In this document: positions 48,084-57,400 of the stretch, in pieces | Layout of the letters: each line of letters begins with the position of its first letter | How positions within the stretch are numbered: the stretch's first letter is position 1 | Assembly: GCA_963665045.2 (NCBI GenBank) | Contig: CAXXJQ010000003.1 | Location: forward strand, 124,001-188,000 | Direction: 5' to 3' | Origin: JAFGRU01 sp016934985 | GTDB lineage: Bacteria > Desulfobacterota > Desulfuromonadia > Desulfuromonadales > JAAYDE01 | DNA length: 64,000 nucleotides | Translations under genes and position numbers: made by a program | The notes under the pieces: generated by a model | What the model was told of the DNA's origin: nothing | The model's database searches: none | What the model saw: only the letters and a program-made list of their open reading frames with translations

Positions 48084-49685
48084 ATGGCGAAACCTGAAAA
48101 CAATTCCAAGTCCCTCGAGTCCTGGATATGGGATGCGGCGTGTTCCATTCGCGGGGCCAAGGATGCCCCGAAATACAAAGACTATATCCTGCCGCTGATC
48201 TTCACCAAGCGGCTGTGCGACGTGTTTGATGATGAGTTGAACCGCATTGCCGCAGAGGTCGGGTCACGTTCGAAAGCTTTCCAGTTGGTCAAGCTCGACT
48301 GGCATAAGGCCAAAGACAAGAAGAAGGCGATGGTGCGTTTTTTTCTGCCGCTGATTCCGGATAATCCCGATGAACCGGTCTGGGCAGTTATTCGCAAGCG
48401 TTCGAAGAACGATTCCGAACAGGTCGGCGAGGGCGAGCGCGTCACCAGCCATATGCGGGCCATTGCCAAAGAAAATCCCCTGTTGCAGGGGATCATCGAC
48501 CGGGTCGATTTCAACGCCACCACCCACGGCCAGCGCGATCTCGACGACGACCGCCTTTCAAATTTGATCGAGGCCATCAGCACCAAGCGTCTCGGCCTGA
48601 AGGATGTGGAGCCGGACATTATCGGCAAGAGCTACGAATACCTGATCCGCAAGTTTGCCGAGGGAGGTGGCCAAAGTGCGGGCGAGTTTTACACCCCCAA
48701 GGAAGTCGGCATGATCATGGCCAAAGTGATGGACGCCGAACCGGGGATGGAGGTGTACGACCCCTGCTGCGGTTCCGGCGGCCTGCTCATCAAATGCGAG
48801 ATCGCCATGGAAGAGAAAATGAGCCTGCGCAGCAAATCGAAATACGCGCCGCTCAAGCTCTTTGGCCAGGAGTACATCGCCGACACCTGGGCCATGGCCA
48901 ACATGAACATGATCATTCATGACATGGAAGGGGAAATCGAGATCGGCGACACCTTCAAGAATCCCAAGTTCCGCAAAAATGGCAGGCTCCGCACCTTCGA
49001 CCGGGTAGTCGCCAATCCCATGTGGAACCAGGACTGGTTCACGGAAAAGGACTACGACAACGACGAGTTCGACCGTTTCCCTTCAGGAGCCGGATTCCCC
49101 GGCAAATCCTCCGCCGACTGGGGCTGGGTGCAGCATATGCACGCCAGCCTCAACGACAAAGGCCGGGCCGCCGTGGTTCTCGACACCGGCGCGGCATCGC
49201 GCGGCTCGGGCAATGCCGGAACCAACAAGGAAAAATCCGTACGCCAGTGGTTCGCCGACAACGACCTCATCGAGAGCGTTCTCTACCTGCCGGAAAACCT
49301 CTTCTACAATACCTCCGCACCGGGCATCGTCCTTTTCCTCAACAAAGCCAAACCCAAAGACCGCCAGGGCAAGTTACTGCTCGTCAATGCCGGCCGGATT
49401 TTTGATAAAGGCGATCCGAAAAACTACATCCCCGACGACGGAATCTCGTGCATTGCCGACGCCCTTCTGCACTGGAAGGAAGAGGATAAATTCAGCCGTA
49501 TTGTCGAACACGAAGAGTTGAAGAAGAACGACTTCAACATCTCACCCAGCCGCTACATTCACACCGGCGAGGCTGAAACCTACCGGCCCATTGCCGAGAT
49601 TGTCGCGGAACTGGAGGCGATCGAGGCCGAGGCGAGGGAAACGGATGCTGCGTTGAAGGAGGTCTTGGGGAAGATCGGTTTTTGA
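48084..49685 (+). CDS. hsdM: Type I restriction-modification system, methyltransferase subunit
   Basis: A 533-residue N6-adenine methylase subunit (HsdM) of a type I enzyme. An N-terminal helical domain (about 8-170) is followed by the methylase core, with SAM motif I DPCCGSGG (226-233) and catalytic motif IV NPMW (311-314). GEFYTPKEVG (near 210) is typical of the family. It works as M2S with HsdS. ATG 48084 is preferred over a TTG two codons earlier. The other subunits lie 3.8 kb (hsdS) and 13.5 kb (hsdR) downstream with accessory genes between. Confidence 0.96.
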   Translation: MAKPENNSKSLESWIWDAACSIRGAKDAPKYKDYILPLIFTKRLCDVFDDELNRIAAEVGSRSKAFQLVKLDWHKAKDKKKAMVRFFLPLIPDNPDEPVWAVIRKRSKNDSEQVGEGERVTSHMRAIAKENPLLQGIIDRVDFNATTHGQRDLDDDRLSNLIEAISTKRLGLKDVEPDIIGKSYEYLIRKFAEGGGQSAGEFYTPKEVGMIMAKVMDAEPGMEVYDPCCGSGGLLIKCEIAMEEKMSLRSKSKYAPLKLFGQEYIADTWAMANMNMIIHDMEGEIEIGDTFKNPKFRKNGRLRTFDRVVANPMWNQDWFTEKDYDNDEFDRFPSGAGFPGKSSADWGWVQHMHASLNDKGRAAVVLDTGAASRGSGNAGTNKEKSVRQWFADNDLIESVLYLPENLFYNTSAPGIVLFLNKAKPKDRQGKLLLVNAGRIFDKGDPKNYIPDDGISCIADALLHWKEEDKFSRIVEHEELKKNDFNISPSRYIHTGEAETYRPIAEIVAELEAIEAEARETDAALKEVLGKIGF

Positions 49686-49713
49686 TCTATGTTTGATGCC
49701 GGACCCTTTTCCC

Positions 49714-49749
49714 TCACGCGGAGACGCGGAGGGCGCGGAGAAAACCATG
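49714..49749 (+). repeat. GC-rich island repeat, copy R1 (left of toxin-antitoxin)
   Basis: 36 bases built on CACGCGGAGACGCGGAGG, identical to 50564-50599. The two flank the toxin-antitoxin module as direct repeats. Confidence 0.85.
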
Positions 49750-49811
49750 CACCCCTGTTTGCGGGATTAGTCTGCGGCAACCCGGCAGGTCTTTGGATGA
49801 GAAGGCGGGGT

Positions 49812-49827
49812 ACATCAAATTTGATGT
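49812..49827. promoter_or_regulatory. Likely antitoxin operator
   Basis: ACATCAAATTTGATGT is a perfect 16-bp palindrome ending four bases before the toxin start codon, the right place for autoregulation by the HTH antitoxin. Confidence 0.6.
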
Positions 49828-49830
49828 TGA

Positions 49831-50190
49831 ATGGCTATGGAATTCAGTGTAGAGTTTTATGAGACGGAAAGTGGGGTATCGCCTGTCCGTCAGTTTCTGG
49901 ATGAGCTGAAAGCCAGTGATCCGGATGATTTTGCAGCGGTTCTTGCCGGGCTGGCAAAGTTGCGCAACCGGCAGTATCACCGGGAGCCGTTATCCAAGGT
50001 GCTTGGCGACGGGTTGTTCGAGCTGCGCCATGTCGGTAAGCTCAATACCCGGATTTTGTGGTTTTTCGTCAGGAACCGCCGCATCGTGGCCGTGCACGCC
50101 ATCCGTAACAAGGGGCGGGCCATTCCGGCCCGCGATCTGGCCACCGCCAGGGAACGGATGCGCGACTGGCAGAAGCGGGAGTGCCCATGA
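49831..50190 (+). CDS. HigB/Gp49-like (RelE superfamily) toxin
   Basis: A 119-residue toxin of the phage Gp49-like/HigB group, mRNA interferases of the RelE fold. Typical features are PVRQFLDEL, the core LGDGLFELRHVGKLNTRILWFF and HAIRNKGRAIPARDLATARERM. The antitoxin gene overlaps its stop (ATGA). The module is inserted between hsdM and the DUF1016 gene. The start could be ATG 49831 or 49837; neither has a strong ribosome site. Confidence 0.9.
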   Translation: MAMEFSVEFYETESGVSPVRQFLDELKASDPDDFAAVLAGLAKLRNRQYHREPLSKVLGDGLFELRHVGKLNTRILWFFVRNRRIVAVHAIRNKGRAIPARDLATARERMRDWQKRECP

Positions 50191-50552
50191 AAAAGACCAA
50201 TTTCGATCACTACCTTGAAGAGCAGTTGCAAGACCCCGACTTTGCCGCCCGTTTCGAGCGTGCCGGCGAAGCTTGGGACGTGGGGTTGCAGATCGCCGCT
50301 CTGCGCCAACAGGCCGGACTTTCCCAGAAAGATCTGGCAAAACTTCTTAACACTTCCCAGCAACAGATTAGCCGCCTGGAGTCTGCCTGCTATGAAGGAC
50401 ATTCGCTCAGCATGCTGCGCCGGGTTGCCGAGGCCTTGCATGCACGGGTACGTGTTGTTTTCGAACCGGCTGAAGACGGGGCGGAATCGCACGTCGCCGA
50501 AGAATCGAAAAAGTACGAAAAAAAACGCCGCATCAGCAAAGAGCAGACCTGA
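50187..50552 (+). CDS. HigA-like XRE-family antitoxin
   Basis: A 121-residue protein with an XRE helix-turn-helix (about 33-85: ALRQQAGLSQKDLAKLLNTS, QQQISRLES). It is translationally coupled to the toxin by an ATGA overlap. It should bind the toxin and repress the operon, probably at the palindrome 49812-49827. The toxin-first gene order is that of higBA. The C-terminus is charged and low-complexity. Confidence 0.9.
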   Translation: MKKTNFDHYLEEQLQDPDFAARFERAGEAWDVGLQIAALRQQAGLSQKDLAKLLNTSQQQISRLESACYEGHSLSMLRRVAEALHARVRVVFEPAEDGAESHVAEESKKYEKKRRISKEQT

Positions 50553-50563
50553 AATTTCCTTTT

Positions 50564-50599
50564 TCACGCGGAGACGCGGAGGGCGCGGAGAAAACCATG
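50564..50599 (+). repeat. GC-rich island repeat, copy R2 (right of toxin-antitoxin)
   Basis: Perfect 36-bp copy of 49714-49749, 12 bases after the antitoxin stop. Confidence 0.85.
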
Positions 50600-50767
50600 A
50601 GGTGATGAACGAAATCCCAAAACAACTCGTCGGTGGTTCGACAATGCGAACGACCTTGGTAAGTGAGTGGCGTGATGATCTTTGCCAAATAAAGGCCAGG
50701 CTGCCCTTTACTAAAAGAGGCTACTTTACAAAAAGGTAAAAGATGTTAAAAAAGTGAACCACCTTTT

Positions 50768-50776
50768 GGGGGGGGG
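50768..50776 (+). repeat. Run of nine G's at the DUF1016 start
   Basis: G9 directly before ATG 50777. Tracts of this length are prone to slippage and here would change the ribosome-binding region. Confidence 0.6.
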
Positions 50777-51925
50777 ATGAAAGCTGGAAAGCCGAGGAGC
50801 AAAAAGGGCCAGGTTAGCGCTACCGGGGAACTCGCAAATGAAGAGTTCTACGATTCCGTGGCCGTTGTGTTGCGTAATGCCCGCTCCAACAGCTATCGTG
50901 CCGTCAACTTCATCATGGTTGAGGCTCACTGGAACATCGGCAGGATGATTGTTGAGGAGGAACAGCGGGGGAAGGGACGGGCTGAATATGGGACTTATTT
51001 GGTGAAGGAGTTGTCGAAAAGGCTTACACAAGATTTCGGCAAAGGTTTTGACGAATCAAACCTGCGTTATATAAGGAAATTTTATTTAACTTTTTCAATT
51101 CGTGACGCACTGCGTCACGAATCTCAACCCCCTTGTGATCCATCGAGTTCCGGAATTCGTCACGCACTGCGTGGCGAATTGACCTGGACCCACTATCGCT
51201 CACTGATGCGGGTCGAAAAATCCGAGGCCCGTGACTGGTACATGAACGAGGCCGTCGACCAGAACTGGAGCACCCGCGCCCTGGATCGCCAGATCAACTC
51301 CCTTTATTACGAGCGGATGCTCATGAGCCGCGACAAAGGGCCGGTTGCCGACGAAATGCGCGAGAAAACCGCTCCCCTTGCAGTCGAGCCTCAGGAGTTC
51401 ATCAAAGACCCTTACGTGCTCGAATTCCTGGGCCTGCAGGATAAGCCCGGATTCCGCGAAGCGGACCTGGAGCAGGCCATTATCACCAAGCTGCAGGCCT
51501 TTATGCTGGAGTTGGGCAAAGGCTTTGCCTTCGTCGCCCGCCAGCAGCGCATCAGCACGGAAACCAAAGATTTTTTCATTGACCTCGTTTTCTACAATTA
51601 CATCCTCAAATGTTTTGTCCTTATCGACCTCAAGACCGGGGAACTGACGCACCAGGATATCGGCCAGATGGATATGTACGTCCGCCTGTACGAGGACAGG
51701 ATCAAGGGCGAGGATGACAATCCCACCGTCGGCATCATCCTCTGCACGGAAAAGGATCATACCGTGGTCCAGTACTCGGTGCTGAACGAAAGCAGGCAAC
51801 TCTTCGCGTCGAAGTATCAGCTCTATCTTCCCAGCGAGGAAGAGCTGTGCGCCGAAATCGAGCGGGAGCGGGAGCTGGTTGTGCGTGAGAGGATGGAGAG
51901 GTATGGGGTGGAGGGCGCATTGTGA
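50777..51925 (+). CDS. DUF1016 (YhcG-type) PD-(D/E)XK nuclease-like protein
   Basis: A 382-residue protein of the YhcG family. The N-terminal helical DUF1016 domain (about 25-185: YRAVNFIMVEAHWNIGRMIVEEEQ in part, LTWTHYRSLMRV, WSTRALDRQI) is followed by a nuclease-like domain (about 205-365). The latter has FFIDLVFYNYILKCFVLIDLK, the D...(D/E)xK arrangement. Such genes are common within type I RM and defence islands and are proposed to be DNA nucleases. Two palindromes lie inside the coding sequence (51099-51180) and add about 18 residues. Its stop overlaps the hsdS start (ATG 51922), so it belongs to the RM operon. Confidence 0.9.
   Translation: MKAGKPRSKKGQVSATGELANEEFYDSVAVVLRNARSNSYRAVNFIMVEAHWNIGRMIVEEEQRGKGRAEYGTYLVKELSKRLTQDFGKGFDESNLRYIRKFYLTFSIRDALRHESQPPCDPSSSGIRHALRGELTWTHYRSLMRVEKSEARDWYMNEAVDQNWSTRALDRQINSLYYERMLMSRDKGPVADEMREKTAPLAVEPQEFIKDPYVLEFLGLQDKPGFREADLEQAIITKLQAFMLELGKGFAFVARQQRISTETKDFFIDLVFYNYILKCFVLIDLKTGELTHQDIGQMDMYVRLYEDRIKGEDDNPTVGIILCTEKDHTVVQYSVLNESRQLFASKYQLYLPSEEELCAEIERERELVVRERMERYGVEGAL
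51099..51180. repeat. Two tandem palindromes inside the DUF1016 gene
   Basis: TTCGTGACGCA-C-TGCGTCACGAA (51099-51121, perfect arms) and AATTCGTCACGCA-C-TGCGTGGCGAATT (51154-51180, one mismatch) share a core. They keep the reading frame, encoding IRDALRHE and IRHALRGE. Confidence 0.8.
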
Positions 51926-53040
51926 ATTTTGAGGCTTTGACATTTCCATCTGAGTGGGACTTGTGTCCTATCGGTGATGCCTACGAATTTACCAAAAAAC
52001 CGCGTGGTCTCGATCTGAATAAAAACGGTAATGAAATCCCATTTTTTTCGATGGAACAAATCCCGCTTGGGAAAATCCGGGTTTCCAATTTTACGCCTAA
52101 GTCAGTTGACGAGCTAGGCAGCGGCACTTATGTCGAAAACGGTGATGTTATGGTCGCCAAAATCACCCCATCTTTCGAAAATGGCAAGCAGGCTATTATC
52201 GATATTGAAACCGACTTTGCTTTTGCCACAACCGAAGTCATTCCCCTCCATGGTATTCCGGATAAGTCAGACAATCTTTTTCTTTTCTTCTTTTTACTCC
52301 ATCCAGAGGTAAGGGCAGACTTGGCGGGGAAAATGGAGGGAAGCACTGGGCGGCAAAGACTGAGTAAAACTGTGCTTGGGGAGTGCCTAATTCCACTGCC
52401 ACCGCTTTCCGAGCAAAAAAAGATCGCCCACATCCTTTCGACGGTTCAAAAGGCGATTGAAGAGCAGGAGCGGATCATTCAGACCACCACCGAACTGAAA
52501 AAGGCCCTCATGCAAAAGCTTTTCACCGAAGGGTTGAGGGGTGAGCCGCAGAAGGAAACGGAGATCGGCTTGGTGCCGGGGAGTTGGGAGGTGGTGCCAT
52601 TGTCAGAAATCTGCAAGTTTCAAAGCGGTGGTACTCCATCAAAGAAAAAACCAGAATACTGGGATGGAGACATCCCTTGGGCTTCACCAAAGGATATGAA
52701 GCGTCCGCGTCTAAATGATACCATCGACCACATCACAGACAAGGGGCTAAAAAACGGAAGTAAGCTGGCACCGCAAGGAGCTGTTTTTGTTGTCGTTCGG
52801 GGAATGATTTTGGCTAAAGATGTGCCGGTTGCACTGGCTGAAGTTCCGATGGCGATCAATCAGGACATGAAGGCAATTATTCCCGGAACAGGCGTACAAT
52901 CTGATTTTCTCCTTTATGCGGTTTCGGCATTCAAGGACAATCTGTTTAAGAAGATTGGCCGCTCGGGTCATGGTACGGCGACGCTAAAGGGCAAGGAAAT
53001 ATCTGAGTTTAAGATACCTTTACCTGATCAAGGTACACAG
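51922..53040 (+). pseudogene. hsdS: Type I RM specificity subunit, 5' part (interrupted by IS3 element)
   Basis: The first 373 residues of HsdS, which recognises the target sequence for modification and cutting. Target-recognition domain 1 covers about 1-150 (ending LSKTVLGECLIPLPPLSEQKK). The central conserved helix follows at about 155-195 (AHILSTVQKAIEEQERIIQ). Domain 2 covers about 210-370 (SWEVVPLSEICKFQSGG, FKIPLPDQ). An IS3-family element enters after CAG 53038-53040 and supplies an immediate TGA. The remaining 54 codons continue in frame at 54303. The intact gene would encode 427 residues, a normal HsdS length. Loss of the C-terminal conserved helix should disturb pairing of the two recognition domains. 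Confidence 0.93.
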
Positions 53041-53106
53041 TGAAGTGGTAAAAAAGAGTGGACACTTTTCTAAGAGCGGGTTACTACCCTCTTGAGGAGG
53101 TGTTAC

Positions 53107-53412
53107 ATGTCAGAAAAGCGAAGGCAATATACACAGGAATTTAAAGATTCGGCAGTGAAGCTGGTCACGGAACAGGGTTATAAAATATCGGAGGCCGCCC
53201 GTAATCTCGGTGTCAATGCCAGTTTGTTGAGGCGTTGGAAAAAAGAGGTCGAGGCGGGCACAACAAGTGGCGCAAATGGATGTTTGTCAGCAGAAAACAA
53301 AGCAGAGCTGTTGCGGCTGAAGAAAGAGAATCATCGTTTAAAGCTTGAGCGAGAAATTTTAAAAAAGGCAGCGGCCTTCTTCGCCAAAGAATCGGGGAGC
53401 GGTATCGACTGA
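53107..53412 (+). CDS. IS3 OrfA (transposase helix-turn-helix subunit)
   Basis: A 101-residue DNA-binding protein. It has a helix-turn-helix (EFKDSAVKLVTEQGYKISEA, ARNLGVNASLLRRW) and a leucine-zipper-like C-terminus (LLRLKKENHRLKLEREIL). AGGAGGTG gives a strong ribosome site before ATG 53107. Near its end, A_AAA_AAG at 53361-53367 is the canonical -1 frameshift heptamer, allowing an OrfAB fusion that is the active transposase. It binds the inverted ends. Confidence 0.95.
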   Translation: MSEKRRQYTQEFKDSAVKLVTEQGYKISEAARNLGVNASLLRRWKKEVEAGTTSGANGCLSAENKAELLRLKKENHRLKLEREILKKAAAFFAKESGSGID

Positions 53413-53447
53413 TCGATGCCGAGAAGAAGGTTTTTCCCATATCCCTG

Positions 53448-54269
53448 ATGTGCAAGGTTCTGGAGGTTTCCCGAAGCGGTTATTATACTTGGGCAAAACG
53501 AGAGAAATCATCCAGGCAGAAGGACTATGAAAAGTTGATTCCTATCGTTCAAAACGCCGACAAGGTCTCAAAAGGGACGTATGGGGCCAGGCGGATGGCC
53601 AAAGAGATAGAAGCTCATGGAAGCCCCTGCGGACGCGGCAAAGCGGCAACGGTCATGAAACTGGCCAATGTTTCCGCGAAGCAAAAAAGAAAATTCAAAG
53701 TTACCACCGATAGCCGGCACACTTTGCCGATAGCACCGAACTTATTAAATCGAGAATTTTCGGTGAACGCACCGGACCAGGTCTATGTGTCAGACATCAC
53801 CTATCTTTGGACCCAGGAAGGCTGGTTGTATCTGGCCGTGGTCCTGGATCTCTTTTCCCGTCAGGTTGTTGGGTGGTCCATGGATCAACGGATGGAACGC
53901 ACCTTGGTCATGGATGCCTTGCGTATGGCGGCCTGGCAACGGAAACCGGTCCAGGGATTATTATTTCACTCAGACCGGGGGAGTCAGTACTGCAGCGCCG
54001 ACTTTCAGGCCATGCTCGTGACATACGGGATGATCAGCAGCATGAGCCGGAAAGGGAATTGCTGGGACAATTCGGTTGCGGAAAGTTTTTTTGGCAGCCT
54101 GAAAACCGAACGGGTATTTTTCTCCAACTATAAAACCAGAGATGATGCCCGCAGGGATGTCATTGATTATATCGAAATGTTTTACAATAGCAGGAGGCGA
54201 CATTCTTATCTGGGATATGTCAGTCCGAGAGAATTTGAGGAAATACAGCGATTAAAAAAAGTGGCTTAA
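53448..54269 (+). CDS. IS3 OrfB (DDE transposase catalytic subunit)
   Basis: A 273-residue integrase-like catalytic part. The DDE triad is Asp116 (VYVSDITYLW), Asp176 (FHSDRGSQY) and Glu212 (SVAESFFGSLKTE), spaced D(35)E as in IS3 transposases. The frame is open upstream to the slippery site at 53361. It is probably made mainly as OrfAB by -1 frameshifting; the ATG at 53448 is only a nominal start. No inactivating change is visible. Confidence 0.95.
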   Translation: MCKVLEVSRSGYYTWAKREKSSRQKDYEKLIPIVQNADKVSKGTYGARRMAKEIEAHGSPCGRGKAATVMKLANVSAKQKRKFKVTTDSRHTLPIAPNLLNREFSVNAPDQVYVSDITYLWTQEGWLYLAVVLDLFSRQVVGWSMDQRMERTLVMDALRMAAWQRKPVQGLLFHSDRGSQYCSADFQAMLVTYGMISSMSRKGNCWDNSVAESFFGSLKTERVFFSNYKTRDDARRDVIDYIEMFYNSRRRHSYLGYVSPREFEEIQRLKKVA

Positions 54270-54302
54270 TCAACTGTCCATTTTTACTTGACCACCTCAC
54301 AG

Positions 54303-54464
54303 CAGGAGGTCAGTATGGCAATTCAGAACCTGGAAGCCAAACAAAGTCTGCATGTACAAAAACGTGATTCCTACCAAGACCTTTTCCGTACCCTGCTGCA
54401 CGAACTTATGACGGGGAAAATTCGAGTTGATCAGATCACTTTTAATTTGAGTGAGGAATTATGA
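54303..54464 (+). pseudogene. hsdS: HsdS C-terminal remnant after the IS3 element
   Basis: The last 53 codons of the interrupted specificity gene. Read in the hsdS frame across the joined target site they continue as QEVSMAIQNLEAKQ and YQDLFRTLLHELMTGKIRV, the C-terminal conserved helix of HsdS. An internal ATG (54315) has AGGAGG at proper spacing, so a separate 49-residue peptide could be made and might complement the truncated part. Its TGA overlaps the ATG of the next gene. Confidence 0.88.
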
Positions 54465-57400
54465 ACGATCCACGGGGTTCATGCTGGCGTAAATGGGATC
54501 TTCACATTCACACACCCTATTCAGAACTTAACAATGGGTTTGAAACCGGCTTTTCCCAATATGCTCAGAAAATGCTTATTACAGCACTCGATAAAAGAAT
54601 TGCTTGTGTTGGTATCACGGACTATTTTCTTGTGAGAGGCTACAAGGAACTTAGAGAACTTCTTGCGGATGAGGAGAAACTCTCAAAATTTCTCAGCCCC
54701 GCTCAAATCGATGACGTTAAAAAGATTTTGTTTCTTCCCAACATAGAATTTCGCTCTTCTAGGATTATTCAAAAACAGAGCGAAAAGGGTGAGAAAAAAG
54801 ATAGCCGGATTAATTTTCACATAATCTTTTCTGATTCTGTTTCGGCTGAAACAATTGAAGAAGACTTTCTTCGTGAAATCAAGTTCGCAGCAGACAGTGG
54901 TCCTGCAACCCCTGAAGAAGAGTGGTCTTTGACCACCGGACATCTTTCTGACCTTGGAAAAAAATTAAAAGAACAACATGCCAAATTTCGGGAAAGATCC
55001 AACCTTTTTGTTGGCATGATGAACGCCGTGGTCGACCATAATGAGGTTATCAAAATATTAGAAAATAAAGCCTCCAAATTCAGAAATAAATATCTCTTTG
55101 TTTTACCGTGTGATGAGGATCTTTCAAAAATAGGTTGGGATGGACAAGGGCACCAGACGCGGAAGCTTTTCTATCAAAGCGCACACATTTTGTTTTCAGC
55201 CAACCCAAATACTCGAAAATTTGCACTTGGGAAATCTCACAACTCCGTTGACGAATATCTGGAGGAATTTAAAACGTTAAAGCCGTGTTTGCATGGTTCT
55301 GATGCGCACTGTTTTGAAGAACTTTTTGAGCCAGCAGAGGGGCGATACACTTGGGTAAAAGCTGATCCAACTTTTGCCGGTTTAAGAAAAACACTTATTG
55401 AACCAGAAGAGAGGGTATTCATTGGGCAAATCCCAGAACAGCTTCAACATCTCGATACTTGCCCAACAAAATTCATTAAATCGGTATCCATCAGGAAAAA
55501 ACCCAAATCCACGCTCAAGGAACATTGGTTTAATTGCCAGCTTCCTCTTAACCCCAGTCTAATAGCAATTATTGGGAACAAGGGAAATGGCAAAAGCGCA
55601 CTGGGCGAAACCATTGGCTTGCTAGGAAAAACAAAGAGCACAAGAGCATTTTCATTCCTGAGCGAAAAACGGTTCCGGCAGGTAAAGAATAATAAATCTA
55701 CTCATTTTGAAGGGACATTGGAATGGGTCAGTGGTGGCTCAGAAACCGCCCCATTAGACGAAAACCCGGAATCCAATGCCTACGAGTTAGTAAAATATAT
55801 CCCTCAAAATTACCTGGAGAATCTTTGCAATGAGTTGGGAACTACTACCGAAACCAGTTTTGATGAAGAATTGAGATCCGTTATTTTCTCCCATGTTAAG
55901 GAGGAGGATCGGCTAGGAAAAACTAGCCTTGAAGATCTGATTGAATATAAGACAACCCAGGCAAACAAAAAAGTTGAGATATTAAAAAAAGAGTTAGCCG
56001 AGATTACGGCTAATTTGGTTGCCTTAGAAAGGAAAGCATCTTCAGAGTATCGGACTAAGCTTGAAGGGGGGCTCGCCGCAAAACGACATGAACTTGATAG
56101 TCACGAAAAAAATAAACCGATTGAGGTACCTAAACCAGAGACCTCACCTGAACAGAAAAATGACCTTAACGTCCTCACCCAAGAGCTTACGAGCGCCAAA
56201 GAAAAATTGGCTGAGGCAAATGAAGCAATTTCCAAAATCAAAGCTCAACTCGCCCCCAAAAATCTCCTTATTTCAGCAGCGCAGAGCTTGATTTCACTGG
56301 TTGAAAATTTTGAACGACAAGTCGAAACCTTTAAAGCTGAGGCAATACCGGACATCCAAAAATTAGGCTTGCAGGAGAGTGATGTTTTTTCTTTGAAACT
56401 CTCCAAAGATTCTGTCGCTAATAAGTGTGCAACCCTAATTGAGGAGAAAACCGCGCTAGAGCGCGATCTCGATGAAAACGTGGAAAACAGCCCGGCAGAG
56501 AAGCGCAAGAAACTTGAAGATGAATTAAAGGGCGTCCAAAGTCGGCTTGATGCGCCTCACAAAAACTATGAGGCTTACCTTGCGAGGAAGGCAGGGTGGG
56601 AAAAGAAACGCCAAGAAATTATTGGCTCACAGGACACCCCTGATAGCATTGAATTCTATAAAGAGCAGATCAAGAATCTTTCCCTTATTTCGGATAAATT
56701 AATCTCAAAGCGAAAAAATGCCGTTGATAAATCAAAGGAAATATTTCGAGAAAAAGCGGCCCTTGCGGAGGTATACAGCGAGCTTTATAGGCCAGTCCAA
56801 GATTTCATTGACTCGAACTCTGTTGCGAAAGAACAACTTCAGCTTCTTTTTAATGTTGAAATTGCCGATACGGGTTTTGCGGACACTTTCTTTACATATG
56901 TAAGCCAAGGGGTCCGTGGGACTTTCTGCGGAACCGAAGAAGGGAGAAAACGGCTTTCAAAAACCCTTTCAGATAGTGACCTCTCATCAGAGGATGGTGT
57001 CGGACAATTCATTGAACGAATGATTGCAAGCCTTCTTATGGACGAGCGAGACGGGCAAGCAAAAACGGACGTTAAAGACCTCGTTAGAAAAGGGCAAAAA
57101 GTCCAATCACTCTATGATTTTATCTATGGCCTGGATTATCTTCGGCCAAAATACTCCATGGGTATTTCTGGAAAAGCCCTACATGAACTTTCACCCGGCG
57201 AGCGGGGTGCTCTTTTGCTTGTTTTTTATCTTTTGGTGGACCAAGACGATGTACCTCTAGTCATTGATCAGCCAGAAGAAAACCTCGACAACCAAACAGT
57301 TTTCAATCTTTTGGTGCCTTGTGTTAAGGCAGCAAAAAAACGTCGTCAAATTTTGATAATAACCCACAATCCTAATTTGGCCGTTGTTTGCGATGCGGAA

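Larger units (their letters stand above)
53041..54299 (+). mobile_element. IS3-family insertion sequence
   Basis: 1259 bp, with imperfect inverted ends TGAAGTGGT-AAAAAAGAGTGGACA (left) and, read inward, TGAGGTGGTCAAGTAAAAATGGACA (right, shown here in part of its length). It is flanked by the 3-bp duplication CAG (53038-53040 and 54300-54302). It carries orfA and orfB in -1 related frames with an A_AAA_AAG slippery site. All parts are intact, so it looks recent and possibly active. Confidence 0.95.
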
